NCBI GenBank assembly: GCA_900541835.1
Contig: UQLL01000012.1
Location: 1-64,000 of the forward strand
Length of the DNA stretch: 64,000 bases
Direction of reading: 5' to 3'
Source: an uncultured Porphyromonadaceae bacterium
GTDB lineage: Bacteria > Bacteroidota > Bacteroidia > Bacteroidales > Muribaculaceae
Shown here in pieces: positions 59,413-64,000 of the stretch. Each line of letters starts with the position of its first letter. Positions within the stretch are counted from its first letter, which is position 1. A program made the translations under genes and the position numbers. The notes under the pieces were generated by a model. That model saw nothing but the letters and a program-made list of their open reading frames with translations, ran no database searches and had not been told where the DNA came from.

Positions 59413-60846
59413 ATGAAACGCATCCTCACCATCTGCCTGCTGGCCGCCCTGCTCCCCACACTCGGCTGGGCCCAGCCCAAGGCCAAATACATCTTCTACT
59501 TCATAGGCGACGGCATGGGCATGGGCCACGTCCACACCACCGAAGCCTACAACCGCATGGTGCTCGGCAGCGAAAACCCGCTGCTGATGATGACTTTCCC
59601 CTACGGCGGGCAGGTGCGCACCCATTCCGCCAACCATCCCATCACCGACTCCGCCGCCGCAGGCACGGCCCTAAGCACCGGGAAGAAGACCAACAACTAC
59701 ATGGTGGCAGTCAACCCCGCCGACTCCATGCCCCTGCCGCAGCTCAGCTACTCCCTGTTCAGCGCCGGATACCGCATCGGCATCGGCACCACCGTCTACG
59801 GCGACGACGCCACCCCCGCCGCATTCTATGCCAACGCCTACAACCGCAAGGACCGCAAGTCCATAGCCGCCCAGGTCGCCAAGAGCCACTTCTCATTCTT
59901 CGGAGCGCCCGTCTTCAAAGGCAGCCGCCTCGACGACGGCCGGCCCAACCCCAAGTGGTACGGCCTCATGGACGCCACACAGTTCACCATAACCCGCAAC
60001 GCCGACTCCCTGGCCACCGTCAAAGACTCCCCCTACAAGGCCATCCTGCTGGCCCGCAACCCCCAGGGCGACCAGGCCGGATACACCATCGACTCCATAC
60101 CCGGAGCTCTCACACTCCAGGACATCACACGCGCAGGCCTGCATCAGGTCTACAACCGCCTCGACTCCACCCACCAGGGATTCTTCCTCATGATCGAGGC
60201 CGGGAACATCGACTGGGCCGCCCACGCCAACGACGGCGGAGCCGTCATCAAGGAAGTCCTCAACTTCCAGTCCGCCATCGACATCGCCTACCAGTTCTAC
60301 CTCCGGCACCCCGACGAGACGCTCATCGTCGTCACCGCCGACCACGACACCGGCGGCATGGCACTCGGTCGGCGCGAGAACCGCGAACCCGACCTGAGCC
60401 TGGCCGACTACCAGCGCATCTCAAAGGACCGCTTCAGCGACTACTGCAAGGCCCGTTACAAAGAGGGCGCCAAGTTCACCTGGCCCATGATGCGCACATT
60501 CCTGGCCGAGAACCTCGGCTTCTTCGGCAAGGTCGAAGTCACCGCCGAGCAGGAGGCCAGGCTCAAAGACGACTTCGAGAAAATATTCCACCAGGGACAG
60601 GGACGCGACGAGAAGACCCTATACAACGACTTCAACCAGTTCGCCGTACAGGTCTACGACCTGCTCAACGTCAAGCTCGGCATCGGGTGGACCACCACCA
60701 ACCACACCGGCAATCCCGTGCCCGTCTACGCCGTCGGCGTCGGCGCCGAGAACTTCGGACACAACATCGACAACACCGAGATCCCCATGCTCATCCTCAA
60801 GGCCGCCGGAGTCAAGATGCACAGTCCACGAAGCTTAGGCAAGTAA
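59413..60846 (+). CDS. Secreted alkaline phosphatase
   Basis: 477 aa from the ATG at 59413. Signal peptide ends GWAQ (about 21). Family PF00245: FIGDGMG (Asp33 metal ligand), TDSAAAGTALSTGKKT (nucleophile Ser80), EAGNIDWAAHAND (about 257-269), VTADHDTGGMALG and TTNHTGNPVPVYAVG. It releases phosphate from monoesters outside the cytoplasm and could work after the secreted nucleases. It follows pdxB closely and precedes the RNase H gene by 2 nt. Confidence 0.92.
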   Translation: MKRILTICLLAALLPTLGWAQPKAKYIFYFIGDGMGMGHVHTTEAYNRMVLGSENPLLMMTFPYGGQVRTHSANHPITDSAAAGTALSTGKKTNNYMVAVNPADSMPLPQLSYSLFSAGYRIGIGTTVYGDDATPAAFYANAYNRKDRKSIAAQVAKSHFSFFGAPVFKGSRLDDGRPNPKWYGLMDATQFTITRNADSLATVKDSPYKAILLARNPQGDQAGYTIDSIPGALTLQDITRAGLHQVYNRLDSTHQGFFLMIEAGNIDWAAHANDGGAVIKEVLNFQSAIDIAYQFYLRHPDETLIVVTADHDTGGMALGRRENREPDLSLADYQRISKDRFSDYCKARYKEGAKFTWPMMRTFLAENLGFFGKVEVTAEQEARLKDDFEKIFHQGQGRDEKTLYNDFNQFAVQVYDLLNVKLGIGWTTTNHTGNPVPVYAVGVGAENFGHNIDNTEIPMLILKAAGVKMHSPRSLGK

Positions 60847-60848
60847 TA

Positions 60849-61541
60849 ATGGCAAAACGCCAGAAATACTACGTGGTCTGGGCCGGCAAGCAGCCCGGCA
60901 TCTACCAGTCGTGGTCCGAGGCACAGGCCCAGATCGACGGCTGGAAAGGTGCCCGGTACAAGTCATACACATCCCTGAGCGAGGCCACCGAGGCCTTCCG
61001 CAAAGGCTCCGACGACAATCTCGAGGCCATCGCCACCCTTCTCCTACAGGCCCACGAGCGCAAAAATGCCGAGACCTGTGGAGACTCACGGACCGTGCGT
61101 ACGGCATCACCCCCCGCCTGGCGCACCAACCCGCAGATCGACCACACCGCCATCGCCGTCGACGCCTCCTGCCTCGGCAATCCCGGCACCATGGAGTACC
61201 GGGGCGTAGACCTGAGCACCGGGCTGGAGCTATTCCGCGTAGGCCCCTTCCAGGACGCCACCAACAACATCGGCGAGTTCCTGGCGCTCGTCCACGTCCT
61301 GGCCCTCTGCAGGCAGCAGGGCATAGACCGCCCCGTCTACTCCGACTCGCGCACCGCCCTGAGCTGGCTCCGCCGCCGAGGCCACCGCTCCATGCTCAAG
61401 CCCACCCCCCGCAACGCCGCCGTGCTCCGACTGCTCGCCCGCGCCGACGCCTGGGTCAAGGCCAACACCTGGACAAACCGCGTCATGAAATGGGACACCG
61501 ACCACTGGGGCGAGATACCCGCCGACTTCGGCCGCAAATAA
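60849..61541 (+). CDS. Ribonuclease HI with N-terminal RNase H-binding (viroplasmin) domain
   Basis: 230 aa. Residues 1-45 (KYYVVWAGKQPGIYQSWSEAQAQIDGWKGARYKSY) are the hybrid-binding/viroplasmin domain. The catalytic domain starts near IDHTAIAVDASC (Asp), continues with DATNNIGEFLALVHV (Glu), VYSDSRTAL (Asp) and ends with WDTDHWG (Asp). It removes RNA from RNA/DNA hybrids. The linker (about 75-92) contains a palindrome-derived piece (DSRTVRTAS). Two nucleotides separate it from alkaline phosphatase; it is followed by queG. Confidence 0.9.
   Translation: MAKRQKYYVVWAGKQPGIYQSWSEAQAQIDGWKGARYKSYTSLSEATEAFRKGSDDNLEAIATLLLQAHERKNAETCGDSRTVRTASPPAWRTNPQIDHTAIAVDASCLGNPGTMEYRGVDLSTGLELFRVGPFQDATNNIGEFLALVHVLALCRQQGIDRPVYSDSRTALSWLRRRGHRSMLKPTPRNAAVLRLLARADAWVKANTWTNRVMKWDTDHWGEIPADFGRK
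61080..61104 (+). repeat. Degenerate REP-like palindrome inside the RNase H gene
   Basis: GGAGACTCACGGA, CCGTGCGTACGG; matches the ACGCACGG..CCGTGCGTCC class with two changes. It sits exactly in the linker between the two domains. Confidence 0.6.
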
Positions 61542-61549
61542 CCGACGCC

Positions 61550-62470
61550 TTGCGGGCCACCAGCTGCGCCGCCGCCGGCTTCGGTGCCGCCGAGTCCATC
61601 TCAGAAAGAGCCGAAACCGCATTCCGCACCTGGCTTGCCGTCGGCAACCACGCCGACATGGCCTACCTGGAGCGGCACGCCGTCTTGCGCCTCCACCCCC
61701 AGTCAGTGCTCCCCGGCGTGCGAACCGTCATCAGCCTCGCCTTCCGCTTCCCAAGGCCCGAACAGCCCGGCCCCGTCGCCGCCTACGCCCTCGGCCGAAA
61801 CTACCACAAGGCCATCAACAGCGCCGTAAAGCCACTGGTCGTCACCCTCCGCCAGCTCGGAGCCACAGCCCGCGTGGCCATCGACTCCGCCCCCATCGCC
61901 GAGCGCTACTGGGCCGTCCGCTCCGGCATCGCCACCCCGGGCCGCAACGGCATGGCCCTGGTCAGCGGCTGCGGCCCGTACGCCTTCCTGTGCGAAGTCC
62001 TCACCGACCTCGACCTCGCCGACCAGCCCCCTTACCTCCCCTACGGCCCCCCGCCCGCCTGCACCGGATGCGGCGCCTGCGTCCGCGCCTGCCCCACCGG
62101 AGCCCTCCGCCCCGACGGCACCCTCGACGCCCGACGCTGCCTCAGCTACCTCAGCATCGAGCACCACGGACCCATCGCCCCGCCCACTCTCAGCTATCAG
62201 CCTTCAGCTCTCGGTTATTTCCCCCTCCTCGGATGCGACCGCTGCCTGAGCGCCTGTACCCTCGGCCGCAACGCCTCCGCCCCCATCCTGCGCGACCTCC
62301 GGCCCCGCCCCGAAATCGCTGTCCTCACCCCCGAGCAAGTATTGAACATGACCGACGACGAGCTCGACGCCCTCACCGCCGGGACATCCCTGCGCCGCCC
62401 CGGCACCGACGGACTCCGCCGAAACGCCCGACTGAACATCTCCATCCGCCAGGCCGTTGAAAAGAACTAA
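61550..62470 (+). CDS. queG: Epoxyqueuosine reductase QueG
   Basis: 306 aa from a TTG at 61550. An ATG at 61490 would overlap RNase H by 52 nt, and an ATA at 61538 overlaps its stop. Motifs are WLAVGNHADMAYLERH, SVLPGVRTVISLAF, RNGMALVSGCGPYAFLCEVLTD, and Fe-S clusters CTGCGACVRACPTGAL and CDRCLSACTLGRNA (the usual P after the last Cys is T). It needs cobalamin and reduces epoxyqueuosine to queuosine in tRNA, the step after QueA. Residues APPTLSYQPSALGYF between the clusters come from heptad repeats. The C-terminal part is short compared with E. coli. Confidence 0.88.
   Translation: MRATSCAAAGFGAAESISERAETAFRTWLAVGNHADMAYLERHAVLRLHPQSVLPGVRTVISLAFRFPRPEQPGPVAAYALGRNYHKAINSAVKPLVVTLRQLGATARVAIDSAPIAERYWAVRSGIATPGRNGMALVSGCGPYAFLCEVLTDLDLADQPPYLPYGPPPACTGCGACVRACPTGALRPDGTLDARRCLSYLSIEHHGPIAPPTLSYQPSALGYFPLLGCDRCLSACTLGRNASAPILRDLRPRPEIAVLTPEQVLNMTDDELDALTAGTSLRRPGTDGLRRNARLNISIRQAVEKN
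62187..62214 (+). repeat. Heptad run inside queG
   Basis: CTCTCAG, CTATCAG, CCTTCAG, CTCTCGG in tandem (28 nt), the complement type of the TTGAGAG/CTGAAAG heptads in aroB. Placed between the two Fe-S cluster motifs. Confidence 0.75.
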
Positions 62471-62505
62471 CAGGAGGTTGTCGCGAATGCTGCGACAACC
62501 TCCTG
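62471..62505. terminator. Bidirectional hairpin between queG and birA
   Basis: CAGGAGGTTGTCGC pairs with GCGACAACCTCCTG, 14 bp. It lies between convergent genes. T tract absent. Confidence 0.7.
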
Positions 62506-62533
62506 CCATTCATCGTGCTCGGTCAGTGAATAA

Positions 62534-63289
62534 TCATGGGAGTATGTACTCGACTTGCTTGAAGGCGAAACGGCGGGGGCCGGTGGGGGTGAGGAGATGT
62601 AGCAGGCCGGTGGGCTCGACGTCGGCAAGTATGGCGCGGAAGACCTGTCCGGTCGCCGGGTCGCGGTAAGGATGCTGACGGCCGTCGTGGCGGTAGAGGC
62701 TCGCCAGGTAGGCGGCATGGAGGCGGTCGCGGCCGGCTTCGGTGGAGGCCAGGGGAAGCATGGTCTCGAGGTGGGAGAGCAATCGTACAGCAACATCCGC
62801 GACTTGTAGGGACGCACCCTGGTGTGTCCCTGCATTCTCAACTCGATAGAGCAGCGCCAGGGAGGTGGGGTTGGGGAGCGACGGCGGGAAGTCAGTCTGG
62901 TTGAGGTTGAGGCCGATGCCGATAATCGAGGACTCGAGCAGGACACCGACGGCATTCTCGATGAGGATGCCACAGATCTTGCTATCGCCCACGTAGATGT
63001 CGTTGGGCCATTTCACCTTGGCACACACGCCATAGCCTTCGAGCAGGCGGACGACGGCCAGGGCCACGGCCTCGCTGAGCGAGAACTGCAGCCGGGCCGG
63101 GAGATCCACAGGGTGCCACAGCAGGCTGAAGAGCAGGTTCTCGCCCGGGGCCGAGAGCCACACGTTGCCGCGCTGGCCGCGCCCTCCCGTCTGGTGGTCG
63201 GCGTAGATGGCCAGGTTCCCGGCTGGGTGCAGGCGCCGCAGCTCGGCGTTGGTGGAGTCAAGTTCTGTATACTGGCGTAGTTCGGTCAT
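62534..63289 (-). CDS. birA: Biotin--protein ligase with palindrome-derived insert
   Basis: 251 aa, without the N-terminal HTH of E. coli BirA, so a simple (group I) ligase. Motifs are STNAELRRL, GGRGQRGNVWLSAPGENLLFS (35-55), KVKWPNDIYVGDSKICGILIE (91-111) and GIGLNLN (124-130), followed by a C-terminal SH3-like domain. It attaches biotin to carrier proteins. Residues 153-160, AGTHQGAS, come from a GTAG palindrome (62806-62833), in-frame, right after the catalytic core. It precedes tsaE in the reverse orientation by 4 nt (cotranscribed after tsaE). Confidence 0.9.
   Translation of the reverse strand: MTELRQYTELDSTNAELRRLHPAGNLAIYADHQTGGRGQRGNVWLSAPGENLLFSLLWHPVDLPARLQFSLSEAVALAVVRLLEGYGVCAKVKWPNDIYVGDSKICGILIENAVGVLLESSIIGIGLNLNQTDFPPSLPNPTSLALLYRVENAGTHQGASLQVADVAVRLLSHLETMLPLASTEAGRDRLHAAYLASLYRHDGRQHPYRDPATGQVFRAILADVEPTGLLHLLTPTGPRRFAFKQVEYILP
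62806..62833 (+). repeat. REP-like palindrome inside birA
   Basis: GTAGGGACGCACC, CT, GGTGTGTCCCTGC: a near-perfect 10-bp stem with GTAG head. Read on the minus strand as AGTHQGAS. Confidence 0.85.
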
Positions 63290-63293
63290 GGTC

Positions 63294-63716
63294 TCAGTCC
63301 TCGACCAGGAGAGTGCGGGAGCCGTCGGCGTTGACGCGGACGTCGATGAAACGGGTGTCGCCCGGGAGGAGAGAGTCCACCCTTTCCGGCCACTCTATCA
63401 GGCAGAGGGCGCCGGAGTCGAAGTAGTCGGGGGCACCGATGTCCTCGGCCTCCCCGGGCTTCTCCAGACGGTAGAAGTCAAAGTGGTATATAAGCTCGGC
63501 AGTCTCCTCGGAGCGGTACTCGTTGATGATGGCGAACGACGGCGAACTGACCGGCTCCTCCACACCCAGCTGCCGGCAGAGCTCGGCGATGAAGGTGGTC
63601 TTGCCGGCCCCCATCGGACCGCGGAAGGCGATGACGGTGCGGTCGTCGAGCATGGACAGGAATTCCCGTGCGGCCTCCGGCAGGGTCTCCAGCGTTGGTA
63701 TCTCAATCTTTTTCAT
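63294..63716 (-). CDS. tsaE: tRNA threonylcarbamoyladenosine synthesis ATPase TsaE
   Basis: 140 aa. P-loop RGPMGAGKTTFIAELCRQLG (32-51), SSPSFAIINEY (57-67), HFDFYRLE (78-85) and the LIEWPER motif (106-112) are all standard. It powers the TsaB/TsaD complex that forms t6A at position 37 of ANN-reading tRNAs. Its promoter lies 14 nt before the ATG. It likely shares a transcript with birA. Confidence 0.95.
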   Translation of the reverse strand: MKKIEIPTLETLPEAAREFLSMLDDRTVIAFRGPMGAGKTTFIAELCRQLGVEEPVSSPSFAIINEYRSEETAELIYHFDFYRLEKPGEAEDIGAPDYFDSGALCLIEWPERVDSLLPGDTRFIDVRVNADGSRTLLVED

Positions 63717-63729
63717 ACTTTTCTTTTTG

Positions 63730-63756
63730 CAAAGTTACTAAAAATCCATAACTTTG
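63730..63756. promoter_or_regulatory. Back-to-back promoters of tsaE and the mini-protein
   Basis: Minus-strand -7 box TAACTTTG (63730-63737) and plus-strand -7 box TAACTTTG (63749-63756) point away from each other 11 bp apart, so the two -33 regions overlap the other promoter. Confidence 0.7.
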
Positions 63757-63784
63757 TGGTGCGAACCGCCCGGAAGCGTCCCCA

Positions 63785-63806
63785 GGAACACCCGGCCCGT
63801 GCGTCC
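63785..63806 (+). repeat. Degenerate REP-like palindrome in the mini-protein leader
   Basis: GGAACACCCGGCC, CGTGCGTCC and the family tail GCGAAAG. It lies between promoter and ATG. Confidence 0.6.
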
Positions 63807-63824
63807 GCGAAAGAACTCAAAGTA

Positions 63825-63962
63825 ATGAAACGATACCATCTTATCCTCCTTTTAGTGGCCACACTCCTGCCATCGGCCGCAAGCGCCAAGGCCTTCAACA
63901 CCCTAAACCCAGGCGTCTATGTGGTGCGTGCCGGAGGGAAGACTGTCAAGGTCCGTATCTGA
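63825..63962 (+). CDS. 45-residue secreted protein resembling a signal peptide joined to a T9SS-type C-terminus
   Basis: MKRYHLILLLVATLLPSAAS-A is a clear signal peptide (1-21). The remaining 24 residues, KAFNTLNPGVYVVRAGGKTV then KVRI, have the pattern L.PGVYVV...GGKTVKV that ends many type IX secretion (type A sorting) substrates and also the two endonucleases here (LPTGIYIIAADG). The central functional domain is missing. A promoter at 63749 supports expression. It may be a decayed T9SS substrate or a true small protein. Confidence 0.6.
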   Translation: MKRYHLILLLVATLLPSAASAKAFNTLNPGVYVVRAGGKTVKVRI

Positions 63963-64000
63963 CGAACGGTTAGTAACGCGAATTCGGGATAAGAAACGCC
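63963..64000. other. Window end
   Basis: Thirty-eight bases after the mini-protein stop codon, with no recognisable feature. Confidence 0.5.

Noticed and set aside
1..64000. CRISPR array made of the dispersed palindromes
   Set aside because: The copies are far apart, in different orientations and not separated by regular spacers; no cas genes occur.
1..64000. A RAYT/TnpA_REP transposase for the palindromes
   Set aside because: No protein in the window shows the HUH/Y1 motifs; it must be sought elsewhere in the genome.

Overview
The window looks like chromosomal DNA of a GC-rich member of the Bacteroidales, most likely of the Muribaculaceae type. This is inferred from several things. Promoters carry the Bacteroidetes -7 box TAnnTTTG (often with TTTG near -33) and genes lack Shine-Dalgarno sequences. 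TonB-dependent receptors, DUF5689, DUF5723 and DUF4286 proteins and T9SS-like C-termini occur, and coding sequence is strongly GC-biased with sharp AT-rich islands at promoters. A rank below order cannot be proved from sequence alone. No prophage, rRNA operon or CRISPR array is seen.

Layout. 0.2-7.2 kb: a secreted GH13 amylase, outer-membrane phospholipase A, a membrane GT2, a urea channel, an MFS carrier and a lipoprotein. 7.2-11.1 kb: a 770-bp non-coding stretch with a short terminated transcript unit and a highly folded leader, then a lipoprotein/DUF5723 barrel pair. 11.3-16.6 kb: aspA, pyrH and a HisC-like/LicC-like/LicD cassette likely to decorate surface glycans. 16.7-22.9 kb (minus): lrp, yfhO, a short unknown, xerD, an SDR lacking its catalytic Tyr, and a DUF115-like gene. 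23.1-25.5 kb: an FKBP cluster. 25.8-27.8 kb: sufE and a peptide transporter. 27.9-33.0 kb (minus): purB-queA-aroA-unknown and an ABC-3 metal permease. 33.1-33.65 kb: a broken gene fused to a copy of the purB 5' end, and tRNA-Val. 33.9-42.9 kb (minus): deoC, EEP nuclease, TonB receptor, DUF5689 lipoprotein and secreted endonuclease I, which together look like an extracellular DNA-scavenging locus. 43.3-47.9 kb: tRNA-Thr, DUF4286-ruvC, and a second endonuclease I with a HAD phosphatase and aroB. 48.2-56 kb: the end of the division/cell-wall cluster (murG, murC, ftsQ, ftsA, ftsZ) followed by an RlmL-like methylase. 56.1-64 kb: purD, a membrane protein, pdxB, alkaline phosphatase, RNase H, queG, birA, tsaE and a 45-residue secreted mini-protein.

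The most unusual genome-wide feature is a family of short GTAG-headed palindromes resembling REP elements. They occur singly, as pairs within a 126-bp composite element (two full copies and one cut by the window edge), and in-frame inside four genes (MFS, aroB, RNase H, birA). In the MFS protein and BirA they encode nearly the same octapeptide, AG[AT]HQGAS. No RAYT transposase is seen in the window. Heptad simple repeats of the TTGAGAG type often lie next to these palindromes and also sit inside aroB and queG.
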